Below are positions 17,641-25,399 of a DNA stretch of 32,225 nucleotides, piece after piece. Both the position numbers and the translations under genes were made by a program. Numbering within the stretch: the first letter of the stretch is position 1; each line of letters opens with the position of its first letter. Below the pieces are notes generated by a model that saw only the letters and a program-made list of their open reading frames with translations, made no database searches and had not been told where the DNA came from. Source of the stretch: an uncultured Pelagibacteraceae bacterium (GTDB lineage: Bacteria; Pseudomonadota; Alphaproteobacteria; Pelagibacterales; Pelagibacteraceae); contig CABYIV010000008.1 in NCBI GenBank assembly GCA_902519255.1, forward strand, positions 1 through 32,225, written 5' to 3'.

Positions 17641-18192
17641 TTAAAAATTTTTAATAAAATAAACCCTTGTATCAATTCCAGTACTTAAAAAACTTAAGGC
17701 TTCACCGCTTACTTTAATTGTTTCGTCTACTCCTACGTTATTTCCACTAACTGTAAAACCTGCAAAACATTTCTTTTTTTCAGCATCCCATTCAACAAAT
17801 GTTTCATCAATCTTATTGCCGTTAATAGTATAAATTTCGTGTGCTCTAAAATTTAAGAAATTTGCACCCATTATCGCTCTTTGGGGGATAAGCTTTGTGG
17901 CATTACACACTCCCTCATACAATTCATCTGATAATTTATAATGATCAGTACCATCAAAAGTTACTAATATACCCGAGGGAAGTTTTGAAATTAATGCACT
18001 TAGTTTTCTCTCTTTTGCAATTCTCTCTTCTTCCAATTTCATTTTCCTAACTAATTCATCACCCTCGCTAAATATATTATTTAAAATAGCAAAAGAAGAA
18101 ATTATGACTATTGTTAAAACTATTAGTCCTATAAATTGTTTTAGGTTCTCGGGTAATCCTTTTAATTTATTAAATGAAGTTTCGTTCGACAT
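17641..18192 (-). CDS. Membrane-anchored protein of unknown function in the TMAO transporter locus
   Basis: I do not recognise this 183-residue protein. It has a short cytoplasmic head, one membrane helix at about 20-40, a charged helical segment at about 47-67 (VRKMKLEEERIAKERK) likely to form a coiled coil, and a periplasmic domain of about 110 residues with two cysteines (C96, C142) that could pair. There is no cleavable signal motif. Its ATG overlaps the stop of the MORN-protein gene by one base, so the two form a pair between tmoX and tmoV. Whether it has anything to do with TMAO uptake is unknown. Confidence 0.7.
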   Translation of the reverse strand: MSNETSFNKLKGLPENLKQFIGLIVLTIVIISSFAILNNIFSEGDELVRKMKLEEERIAKERKLSALISKLPSGILVTFDGTDHYKLSDELYEGVCNATKLIPQRAIMGANFLNFRAHEIYTINGNKIDETFVEWDAEKKKCFAGFTVSGNNVGVDETIKVSGEALSFLSTGIDTRVYFIKNF

Positions 18193-18569
18193 TAATCTTG
18201 TAATTTACCGTTTTTCCAAATTCCTACTTTTTGGTCGCCATTAGCCCAAGTAAATGTTCCTTTGCCATTCATAAAACCATTAGCCCACTCTCCTTCATAA
18301 GTAGAACCATCTGGGAAAGTTAAAGTTCCAACTCCACTCCAAACGCTATTTTTAAACTCACCTTTATAGATATATCCGTTTGGCCATGTTTCTACACCTT
18401 GGCCATTTTTTTTTGTTCCTACCCACTCACCTTCATAAGTAGTTTTATCTGTATAAACCCATTTTCCATATCCATTTTCACAGTTACCTTCTTTACATCC
18501 GGTGCTTCGAGCAAAAACTGATGAACTTATTAATAAACTTAAAAAAAAGTAAAAAAGATATTTTCTCAT
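18192..18569 (-). CDS. Secreted MORN-repeat protein
   Basis: This 125-residue protein starts with a signal peptide (hydrophobic core at about 4-18, probable cut after SVFA at 20). It then consists of MORN repeats: YEGEWVGTKKNGQGVETWPNG (45-65, given only as boundaries), YKGEF at 68 with its repeat ending near 88, YEGEWANG at 91 ending near 111, and partial units at both ends. The mature N-terminus carries two cysteines (C25, C30). MORN repeats form extended beta-hairpin stacks that often bind lipids or proteins, so a periplasmic scaffold is plausible. It overlaps the next gene by one base and lies between the tmoX terminator and tmoV. Confidence 0.85.
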   Translation of the reverse strand: MRKYLFYFFLSLLISSSVFARSTGCKEGNCENGYGKWVYTDKTTYEGEWVGTKKNGQGVETWPNGYIYKGEFKNSVWSGVGTLTFPDGSTYEGEWANGFMNGKGTFTWANGDQKVGIWKNGKLQD

Positions 18570-18593
18570 AAGTATATTTTACACAAATCTTTA

Positions 18594-18629
18594 CAAAAAA
18601 AAATCCCCCCCAACAGAATTGGGGGAGAT
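18594..18629 (-). terminator. Rho-independent terminator of tmoX
   Basis: Five C:G pairs plus AA/TT (18607-18613 with 18619-18625) close a CAGAA loop, extended across one mismatch by 18603-18605 with 18627-18629. On the minus strand it is followed by a run of U (A-run at 18594-18603 on the plus strand). It lies about 22 bp after the tmoX stop codon and separates tmoX from the MORN gene. Confidence 0.85.
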
Positions 18630-18651
18630 CTTAATTTTTTAACTTTTATCC

Positions 18652-19596
18652 TTATTTAAGGAAAGCTTTCCAAGTTGACTCGTTATCAGCTAACCATTTT
18701 TTAGCTGCATCTTCGTGAGTCATTTTGTCAACGTCTACTAAAGCTGCCATTGCACCAATTTGACTTGTTGAAAATGACAATTTTTTAAACGCTGCTGCTG
18801 CATCTGGATGAGTTTTTGGAAAATCTTCGTGTACTGCTTTTTTCAAATAACCATCCGGAGAACCACATTTTCCGTCACCACCATCTGCTGGTCTGCAACC
18901 AGCTGTGTAAGGAGGGAAGTCGATAAATGTAAAACCAGCACCATCAGTAAAGTTTGGTGTCCAGTTGAAAATTATAGTTCCTCTTCCTTCTTTTTCAGCA
19001 GCTGCTAATTCTGCCCAAAGTGCATCAGCACCTCCAGCAAACTTAACCCACCATAAATCTCCTAAGCCTAGAGCATCAATCCTTTGAGGGATTAAGTCAC
19101 CATGCCAAGTTTGTGGTCCTTCCAACATTCTTCCTTTTCCATCTGGAGAGTCAGGTGTTGTAAAGTTTTTTGCACAGTCTGGATTTTTTAGAGCTGTCCA
19201 ATCTGGTAGACCTGGACATAGACCTTTTTCAACAACCCAGTTTGGATATCCCATATCCTCAAGAGTTCTTGCTTCATGATCACCCCAGTCTAACAAACCA
19301 CCTTTGTCTAAAGCTGTTGTAAATGACTTACCGAAAGCAGATTCCCATACCTCATGAGATATAGTTACATCACCAATTCTAATTGATTCGTAAACCGCTT
19401 GAGAGTCAGCATTTACATATTTAACATTGTTACCCATGCTTTCAAAGATACCACCAATAACATAGGCCATAACAATTTGACTTGACCAGTTATGAGTTGG
19501 GATCACTATGGGTTTTTTACTGTCAGCGTTAGATATTCCTGCAAAGCTTACTACAGTAATTACTATAGCTGAGAGTAAAGATAGTATTTTCTTCAT
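18652..19596 (-). CDS. tmoX: TMAO (glycine-betaine-type) periplasmic binding protein
   Basis: This 314-residue OpuAC/ProX-family binding protein has a signal peptide that probably ends after SNA at residue 24. The mature chain begins with the family segment IVIPTHNWSSQIVMAYV (W37) and has many tryptophans (for example HEVWESAFG, GDLWWVKFAGG, IFNWTPNF) that could build the aromatic cage used for trimethylammonium or amine-oxide ligands. It acts in the periplasm with TmoW and TmoV. A GAGGAGA ribosome site and a promoter with 17-bp spacing precede it, and its own terminator follows. The tdm gene starts 141 bp away in the opposite direction, which is the main reason to prefer TMAO over glycine betaine. 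Confidence 0.87.
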   Translation of the reverse strand: MKKILSLLSAIVITVVSFAGISNADSKKPIVIPTHNWSSQIVMAYVIGGIFESMGNNVKYVNADSQAVYESIRIGDVTISHEVWESAFGKSFTTALDKGGLLDWGDHEARTLEDMGYPNWVVEKGLCPGLPDWTALKNPDCAKNFTTPDSPDGKGRMLEGPQTWHGDLIPQRIDALGLGDLWWVKFAGGADALWAELAAAEKEGRGTIIFNWTPNFTDGAGFTFIDFPPYTAGCRPADGGDGKCGSPDGYLKKAVHEDFPKTHPDAAAAFKKLSFSTSQIGAMAALVDVDKMTHEDAAKKWLADNESTWKAFLK

Positions 19597-19629
19597 TTAT
19601 TTCTCCTCTCTTAATATATTAAGTAAGTA

Positions 19630-19658
19630 AGTATCCTTAAATTTAATCTCACAGTCAA
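19630..19658 (-). promoter_or_regulatory. Candidate sigma-70 promoter of tmoX
   Basis: Reading the minus strand, TTGACT (19658-19653, five of six matches to the -35 consensus) is followed after exactly 17 bp by GATACT (19635-19630, four of six matches to the -10 consensus). The start would fall near 19623, giving a short leader with the GAGGAGA ribosome site. Confidence 0.5.
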
Positions 19659-19691
19659 CAAAAGTTGGTACTAAAATTTATATATACAATT

Positions 19692-19705
19692 AATCAGTAC
19701 TGATT
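19692..19705. promoter_or_regulatory. Perfect 14-bp palindrome in the tmoX/tdm divergent promoter (candidate operator)
   Basis: AATCAGTACTGATT reads identically on both strands. It directly follows a TACAAT hexamer (19685-19690) that could be the tdm -10 box, and it lies 34 bp upstream of the tmoX -35 box. A dimeric regulator bound here could block tdm and affect tmoX. Confidence 0.5.
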
Positions 19706-19722
19706 TATTCTTAAACATAAGT

Positions 19723-19733
19723 AATCATTGATT
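19723..19733. promoter_or_regulatory. Second inverted repeat with the same arms, just before tdm
   Basis: AATCATTGATT repeats the arms AATCA and TGATT of the palindrome at 19692 with a 1-bp instead of a 4-bp centre. It ends 4 bp before the tdm start codon, where a ribosome site would be expected and none is seen. It may be a second operator half or a chance AT-rich repeat. Confidence 0.3.
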
Positions 19734-19737
19734 TAAA

Positions 19738-22077
19738 ATGTTAGAAGAAAATTTAAGAATAAATGAACCTGGTTTAAATGTTTTGCCACCTGGGGTTGAA
19801 AGATATGTAGTTAATGGCGGTGGATTAACAGGAGTTCAGGTTTTTCCGGATGATGAAATTGAAATTATTAATAATGAAGGAAATCAAATTTGTGAAATAG
19901 TTGTTTTTAATTCTGATGGAAATTCAGATCCATCAATTTTAAATTTAAAATCATCTAAATCAGAAAATGATATAATTAAAATTTTAAATAGAAACGAAGA
20001 AAGTTCGAAAATTGCTTTGCGCCAATTAGAAAAAAGAAATCTTAAAATTGCAAAATCTAAATCCTCAATCCTTTTTGATAAAGACACTCCACCAGGAGAA
20101 AAAATTAAAATAAGTTCAAAAGATAAATGTTATTGCATTTTTTCTGCACCTGGTAATGATATGTTGGTTCATGAACAAAATCCTCCTACAGAATTAACTT
20201 TATTTATTAAAAGAAATAATATTGTTGACTATAAAGAACATAGAATAATTCCAGATCCAATTTTTGATCCTCTAGACGAAAAAAATATTGCAAAACAATC
20301 AGCGATTTCTTTTGAAGTTAAAGAAGGAGATTATATTCAAATAATTTGTCCAACTGGTAGACAATGTTCAGATTTTGTTGCTTTTGATACAGCTAAATTA
20401 GGTAAAGGTATTGAAAAAGGTTTAGATTGGCAAACAACCAGGACCTTTATGGGAAATACATTTCCAGGACCAGGATTGTATTCAAAATTTTATGATACAG
20501 ACCATGAGCCTTTGGTAGAAGTAATAAGAGATACTGTTGGTAGACATGACACTTTTAATCTTGCTTGTACATCGAAGTATTACGAAGATGCTGGTTATTT
20601 TGGGCATCCAAATTGCTCAGATAACTTAAGTGGTGCTATGGAAAATTTTGGGGTTAATAGACAAAAGGGATGGCACGCTATAAATTTATTTTTTAATACT
20701 TCAGCAGGAGGCTTAAATACCGTACTTTCTGATGAGTCATTTGCTAGACCTGGAGATTATGTAATATTAAGAGCTTTAAAAGATTTAACCTGCGGAACAT
20801 CAGCCTGTCCAAGTGATATAGATCCATGTAATTCATGGAACCCTACAGATATTTTTGTTAGAACTTACGAAAAAAAAAGAGAATTTACAAAATCTTTTGC
20901 ATTTAGAATGAAACCAGACTCAGAATTAAAACTAACAAAAAATACAGGATTTCATGAAAGAACTTCAAAGTTAACAAGAAACTTTGTTGATGCTAGAGGA
21001 TATTGGCTGCCCAATGATTACACTAAACACGGAGTAATAAATGAATATACAGCGTGTAGAGAAAAAGCAGTTTTAATTGATTTATCTTCTTTAAGAAAAT
21101 TTGAAATATTAGGTCCAGATGCAGAAGAATTAATGGACTATACTTTAACAAGAAATGTTAAAAAATTGTCAGTTGGACAAATTGTTTATTCTTCGATGTG
21201 TTATGAAAATGGTTCTATGTTTGATGATGGAACATTGTTAAAAATGAGTGATCATGGATTTAGATGGGTATGTGGTGATGAATACGCAGGTGAATGGTTA
21301 AAAGAACAAGCAAAAAAGAAAAAATTTAATGTTTTAGTTAAAAACTCTACTGACCAAATAAATAATATTTCTCTACAAGGACCTAACAGTAGAAAAATTT
21401 TAGAAAAGTTTATTTTTACTCCACCAACACAACCTTCTATTTCAGAATTACAATGGTTTAGGTTTACAATCTGTAGAGTAAAAGAACTTAGTGGAATTCC
21501 ATTAATGGTTTCTAGAACTGGATACACAGGCGAGTTAGGATACGAAATATGGTGTCACCCTTCAGATGCACCAGCAGTTTGGGATGTGCTTATGGAAGCT
21601 GGCAAAGATGAAGGAATAATACCTGCTGGTTTTGGAGCATTAGATTTATTAAGAATTGAAGCTGGACTAATATTATTTGGTAATGAATTTGACGGCCAAG
21701 TTGACCCTTTTGAAGCTGGTGTTGGATTTACGGTTCCTTTAAAAACAAAAACAGCAGATTTCATTGGTAAAGAAGCATTAATAAAGAGAAAAGAAAATCC
21801 ACAAAAGAAATTAGTTGGATTAGAACTTGTAGGCAAAGAAAAAGCTAATCACGGTGATTGCGTTCACATTGGAAGATCCCAAGTTGGCGTAGTTACAAGC
21901 GGATGTCTATCTCCTACTTTGAATAAAAATATTGCTTTGTGCAGAATTGATGTAGGTCATTCAGAAATAGGTATGAACGTTGAAGTCGGTAAAATTGATG
22001 GACATCAAAAAAGAATACCTGCTAAAATTGTTGGTTTCCCGCATTACGATCCTCAAAAAACACGTGTAAAATCTTAA
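19738..22077 (+). CDS. tdm: Trimethylamine N-oxide demethylase (DUF1989-GcvT fusion)
   Basis: This 779-residue protein matches the architecture and size of Tdm, which splits TMAO into dimethylamine and formaldehyde. Residues about 20-165 form a degenerate DUF1989-like half (FPDDEIEIINNEGNQICEIV). Residues about 185-375 form the full DUF1989 domain with QCSDFVAFD (D212) and a cysteine set C277, C293, C352, C357 and C364 suited to zinc binding. Residues about 405-775 are a GcvT/aminomethyltransferase domain (GFGALDLLRIEAGL, then FEAGVGFTV) that binds tetrahydrofolate and can capture formaldehyde. It is divergent from tmoX and overlaps the next gene by one base. No Shine-Dalgarno sequence is seen. 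A plain aminomethyltransferase is unlikely because of the DUF1989 part. Confidence 0.92.
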   Translation: MLEENLRINEPGLNVLPPGVERYVVNGGGLTGVQVFPDDEIEIINNEGNQICEIVVFNSDGNSDPSILNLKSSKSENDIIKILNRNEESSKIALRQLEKRNLKIAKSKSSILFDKDTPPGEKIKISSKDKCYCIFSAPGNDMLVHEQNPPTELTLFIKRNNIVDYKEHRIIPDPIFDPLDEKNIAKQSAISFEVKEGDYIQIICPTGRQCSDFVAFDTAKLGKGIEKGLDWQTTRTFMGNTFPGPGLYSKFYDTDHEPLVEVIRDTVGRHDTFNLACTSKYYEDAGYFGHPNCSDNLSGAMENFGVNRQKGWHAINLFFNTSAGGLNTVLSDESFARPGDYVILRALKDLTCGTSACPSDIDPCNSWNPTDIFVRTYEKKREFTKSFAFRMKPDSELKLTKNTGFHERTSKLTRNFVDARGYWLPNDYTKHGVINEYTACREKAVLIDLSSLRKFEILGPDAEELMDYTLTRNVKKLSVGQIVYSSMCYENGSMFDDGTLLKMSDHGFRWVCGDEYAGEWLKEQAKKKKFNVLVKNSTDQINNISLQGPNSRKILEKFIFTPPTQPSISELQWFRFTICRVKELSGIPLMVSRTGYTGELGYEIWCHPSDAPAVWDVLMEAGKDEGIIPAGFGALDLLRIEAGLILFGNEFDGQVDPFEAGVGFTVPLKTKTADFIGKEALIKRKENPQKKLVGLELVGKEKANHGDCVHIGRSQVGVVTSGCLSPTLNKNIALCRIDVGHSEIGMNVEVGKIDGHQKRIPAKIVGFPHYDPQKTRVKS

Positions 22078-22427
22078 TGTCAAAATCATCAAAGGATTTA
22101 CTGGAATTTTGGGAAGATCAAATGAAACTGTCCCATACATCCAGTAATTACTTTTTCAGAAAGTCTCCTTCACATTATCACATGATGTTGATTGTGATGA
22201 ATTCCTATAAATTAAATGAAAACTTATCTGTCGAAGAACTTAAGACTAGACTTTTCAAAACCTCTAGACCCAAATCTGCACTCATGATCAAAGAAGCTTG
22301 TGATAAAGAATTTTTTTACCTCGAGAAAACCGGAAATGACCATAGAAAAAAGTACGTTTTACCCACACAGAATTTTGTTAATGAATTTAACGAATATTTG
22401 AAAACTCTCAAAAATTTGAGTTTTTAA
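22077..22427 (+). CDS. Small winged-helix (MarR-like) DNA-binding protein, putative regulator
   Basis: This 116-residue protein starts on the last base of the tdm stop codon, so it is translationally coupled to it. The central part (about 53-105) reads like a MarR-type winged helix: SVEELKTRL as first helices, SRPKSALMIKEACDKEFF as recognition helix and turn, then LEKTGNDHRKKYVLPT as the wing with the usual D-x-R-K pattern, then a C-terminal helix EFNEYLKTL. It is shorter than classical MarR proteins (about 140 residues), so dimerisation may rely on the N-terminal helix. Its position makes it a candidate regulator of the tmoX/tdm promoter, where palindromes are present. The fold call rests on pattern reading only. 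Confidence 0.6.
   Translation: MSKSSKDLLEFWEDQMKLSHTSSNYFFRKSPSHYHMMLIVMNSYKLNENLSVEELKTRLFKTSRPKSALMIKEACDKEFFYLEKTGNDHRKKYVLPTQNFVNEFNEYLKTLKNLSF
22401..22425 (+). terminator. Weak hairpin and T-run at the end of the winged-helix gene
   Basis: AAAACTC (22401-22407) pairs with GAGTTTT (22418-22424) and is followed by T residues. It lies inside the last codons and stop region of the gene. The stem is only 7 bp and mostly A/T, so termination would be partial at best before the FAD oxidoreductase gene. Confidence 0.35.
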
Positions 22428-22516
22428 TTAAAAATCTAATAAATATTTAGAATTTATATAAATTATATATAAAAATTATTATATTCTTTCCTTTGCTAAA
22501 AAATTAAAGTTCGTTC

Positions 22517-23845
22517 ATGTCGTTACCGACAAAAGCAAAAGTTGTAATAATTGGTGGAGGAATTCACGGGTTAAGTACTGCTTGGAAACTTTCCGAAAAA
22601 TATAAAAATCCAAACGATGTCGTTGTCCTAGAAAAAAAAGACACTGCTGCAGGTGCAAGTGGAATTGCATGTGGAGTTGTTAGAAATAATTATTTTCAAC
22701 CAGCAATGAGAGAATTAATGGCTCATTCAGTTAGTGTTTGGGAAAGTGATCCAGAGGCATTTAAATATAATGCTGTTGGCTATATGCAAATTTCTCCGGA
22801 AGTAATGCATAAAGATGTTGCAAGTATTTATGAACAACAAAAAGCTATTGGATATGAATCAGAATTTATAGAAGGTGAAAAAGATTGCATGAAATATATG
22901 CAAGGAATTTTTAGTGATTGGCAAGCAAAAGGTATTACATCAGTCTTGCATGAAAAAAAAGGTGGATATGCATTTAATAAGGACTCAATTAAAGCACTGG
23001 AGAAAAAAGCAAATTCAAACGGTGTAAACGTTCATAAAGGAGTAAAGGTTACAGGTTTTAAAAGAGGGAGCAACAGCAATGCAATTACTGGCGTGGTTAC
23101 AGATAAAGGTACAATTGATTGTGATCAGGTAGTTATTGGAGCAGGACCATGGGTAAGAGATTTTTGGAATATGTTGGAGTTACCAAAAACTACAAACATA
23201 AAAGATGCTAAAAATGGAAAAATGCATGAAGTTGAAATGTGGAAGTACTGGTTTTTACAAGAAGGTGTATTGGGTGTGGATGCAGATTATTTAAAAACTA
23301 ATGAAGGTAAACCGCCTCCAGTAATTCATGTTGATACAGATGCGCCACTTTATTCTGACAAAGATGGTAAAATAATTACAGAAGACTTATGGGGTATTTA
23401 TTATAAACCTGATATTGAAGGATTGGGAGTTCAAGGTGGAACATCACCTTACATTGTTCAAAAACATTTTGATGAAGTTAATGTTGATCCGTATGGGATA
23501 GATTCTCCAGAATATCAAACTACTGATAAATTTTCTGATATGTGGACTTCAGCACTTGCACATATTCAAAAACGTTTTGTTGGTAAATCTCATCTGTATA
23601 GAAAGGGACCATCAGGAGGATTGGGTTGTTTGACTCCAGACTCATTCCCGATATTCGATAGATTTTTTGAAAATGTTTACATGATTGCAGATGCAAATCA
23701 TGGTTATAAAATGATAGGTGTTGGTCACCTTGTTGCACAAGAAATTTTAGGTCATGAAAGTGAATTATTAAAACCGTTTAGGTTCGATAGATATGAAAAA
23801 GGAAAACTTCATCCGACATCGAACAGTCCGTTTCCTTGGAGCTAA
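22517..23845 (+). CDS. FAD-dependent amine oxidoreductase (DAO family), candidate dimethylamine-demethylating enzyme
   Basis: This 442-residue cytosolic flavoprotein has the FAD loop GGGIHG at 13-18, ASGIACGVVRNNY at 47-59 and the C-terminal segment NHGYKMIGVG at 394-403. It belongs to the same superfamily as SoxB and dimethylglycine dehydrogenase, but it lacks the covalent-FMN motif ARHDAVAW found in the SoxB protein of this window, has no fused GcvT domain and has no adjacent small subunits. It lies between tdm, which makes dimethylamine, and gmaS, which uses methylamine, so the missing dimethylamine-to-methylamine step is the natural hypothesis. The family is certain, the substrate is not; sarcosine or dimethylglycine are alternatives. 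No clear ribosome site precedes the ATG. Confidence 0.85.
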   Translation: MSLPTKAKVVIIGGGIHGLSTAWKLSEKYKNPNDVVVLEKKDTAAGASGIACGVVRNNYFQPAMRELMAHSVSVWESDPEAFKYNAVGYMQISPEVMHKDVASIYEQQKAIGYESEFIEGEKDCMKYMQGIFSDWQAKGITSVLHEKKGGYAFNKDSIKALEKKANSNGVNVHKGVKVTGFKRGSNSNAITGVVTDKGTIDCDQVVIGAGPWVRDFWNMLELPKTTNIKDAKNGKMHEVEMWKYWFLQEGVLGVDADYLKTNEGKPPPVIHVDTDAPLYSDKDGKIITEDLWGIYYKPDIEGLGVQGGTSPYIVQKHFDEVNVDPYGIDSPEYQTTDKFSDMWTSALAHIQKRFVGKSHLYRKGPSGGLGCLTPDSFPIFDRFFENVYMIADANHGYKMIGVGHLVAQEILGHESELLKPFRFDRYEKGKLHPTSNSPFPWS

Positions 23846-23870
23846 TTTATCTAAGTAGACAAACGTTTTT

Positions 23871-23897
23871 TTTTCAGTTACCTTTTTGATCTGAAAA
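23871..23897 (+). promoter_or_regulatory. Inverted repeat just upstream of the gmaS ribosome site
   Basis: TTTTCAG (23871-23877) pairs with CTGAAAA (23891-23897) around a 13-nt loop. It ends about 5 nt before the strong ribosome site AAAGGGGGAAGA. It could be a leader hairpin or an operator; it carries no long T-run after it, so it is not a typical terminator. Confidence 0.3.
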
Positions 23898-23912
23898 TTC
23901 AAAGGGGGAAGA

Positions 23913-25382
23913 ATGACGGATCTTGAAAAACACGTAAACCAACCAGGTAGAGCTAAACTCGTCAAAAAAGTTAGAGAAAAAATAAACGAATTAGGAATTA
24001 CTTATATCTATTATCAATTTATTTCAGTAACTGGAAGAGTTGTTGGAAAAGGAATACCGGCAGACCACTGGGAAAGAACTGCAGAAAAAGGTTTTCAATT
24101 GGTTTATGGAGCAACAGCAAACTTATTTTTAGATCGTCATAATAATTATATTGGTTATGGTCCAGAGGCTATGGAATTGGTAGGAATACCTGATCCAGAA
24201 ACTTTTGTTCAATTGCCTTGGGATAAGAGAGTTGGAAGAGTTTTTGTTACATGTTTTAGAAATAGAGAAGAAAGAAAAAATCCAGGTGGTCATTTAACAA
24301 GTGACTGCAGAGGTAATCTTAGAATTTTCATGAATGAGTTCAAAAAGAAACATGGATTAGAATTAAGAGTTGGAACAGAGCCTGAAATGATGTGGTTAAC
24401 AAAAAATCCTGACGGAACTCCAACTGGACAAGGTTTCTCAAAACCTTTCTGTTATCATATTGATCAATTTGAATCATTAAGACCTGTGTTTATGAAGGTT
24501 ATTGAATACGCAAAAGCGATGGGTCTTGATATGATCCAAGGTGACCATGAAGATGCTCCTGGTCAATTAGAGCTTAACTGGACATTTGATAATGTTTTAA
24601 GAAATGCTGATAGATTATCTACGTATAGACAAATTTGTGCTCAAGTAGCAAGAGAACATAATCTTATAGCTTGCTTTATGACTAAACCATTTATGGGAGT
24701 TTCAGCAAGTGGATGTCATACCAACATGTCTTTGTGGAAAGGTGGAAAAGTATCAGTAAACAAATTGGGTAACAAAAAACTTCCAGGTGTAGAAGAAGTC
24801 TTTAGCTATGTATCCGGTGGAACTAATACTTTCATGCCAGATACTAAGGATATGCAATTGCCTGGAAAGATTGGATTACAATCAATTGCAGGGATAATGA
24901 AACACTTGCCAGCTTTAACAGCAATTGGTTCTTCGACAGTGAACTCATATAGAAGATTATGGGATCAAGGTTTTTGGGCACCAGTTTATGCTGACTGGGG
25001 TTATCAAAATAGAACATGTGGTCTAAGAGTATCTGCTCCAGGTAGATTCGAGTACAGATCAGTTGACTCTATGCATAACCCATATTTATTAGGTGCAGCA
25101 TTACTTAAAGCTTGTGATGAGGGAATATCTAAAAAAATGAAACCAGCTAAACCAGAGTCTAGAAATATATACGAAGCTCAAAAAGCTGGTAAAGATGTTA
25201 AAAAACTTCCACTAAGTTTAGGTGAAGCTTTAGATAGATTGGCGGAAGATGAGGTAATAAAATCATCAATGCCAGATGAAATGTATAAAGTATTTAATTG
25301 GTACAAACGAGATGAGTGGGAAAAATTCTTGGGTGCAACAACACAATGGGATCTTGATACTTATCTGGATTGTTTACCATAA
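23913..25382 (+). CDS. gmaS: Gamma-glutamylmethylamide synthetase (glutamine synthetase family)
   Basis: This 489-residue ligase of the glutamine synthetase superfamily (GlnT/type III annotation) has the catalytic glutamate motif GTEPEMM at 154-160, DHEDAPGQLELNW at 211-223 and SGCHTNMSLW at 266-275. In the last motif the second histidine found in true glutamine synthetases (H-x-H) is replaced by asparagine. GmaS joins methylamine to glutamate with ATP in the cytoplasm. The gene is followed after 17 bp by mgsABC, which convert the product to N-methylglutamate, and this makes the methylamine role much more likely than ammonia assimilation. It is somewhat longer than described GmaS proteins (about 440-450 residues), with extra sequence near 115-135. 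The ribosome site is very strong. Confidence 0.88.
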   Translation: MTDLEKHVNQPGRAKLVKKVREKINELGITYIYYQFISVTGRVVGKGIPADHWERTAEKGFQLVYGATANLFLDRHNNYIGYGPEAMELVGIPDPETFVQLPWDKRVGRVFVTCFRNREERKNPGGHLTSDCRGNLRIFMNEFKKKHGLELRVGTEPEMMWLTKNPDGTPTGQGFSKPFCYHIDQFESLRPVFMKVIEYAKAMGLDMIQGDHEDAPGQLELNWTFDNVLRNADRLSTYRQICAQVAREHNLIACFMTKPFMGVSASGCHTNMSLWKGGKVSVNKLGNKKLPGVEEVFSYVSGGTNTFMPDTKDMQLPGKIGLQSIAGIMKHLPALTAIGSSTVNSYRRLWDQGFWAPVYADWGYQNRTCGLRVSAPGRFEYRSVDSMHNPYLLGAALLKACDEGISKKMKPAKPESRNIYEAQKAGKDVKKLPLSLGEALDRLAEDEVIKSSMPDEMYKVFNWYKRDEWEKFLGATTQWDLDTYLDCLP

Positions 25383-25399
25383 TTTAAGAAGGAAATTAT

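Noticed and set aside
14388..19596. Annotation as a plain glycine betaine/proline importer (proVWX)
   Set aside because: The family is the same, but the divergent tdm gene and the methylated-amine context favour TMAO; the alternative is kept in the entries.
22453..22473. 8-bp inverted repeat TTTATATA / TATATAAA upstream of the FAD oxidoreductase
   Set aside because: The arms consist only of A and T in a gap that is almost pure A/T, so chance is the simplest explanation.
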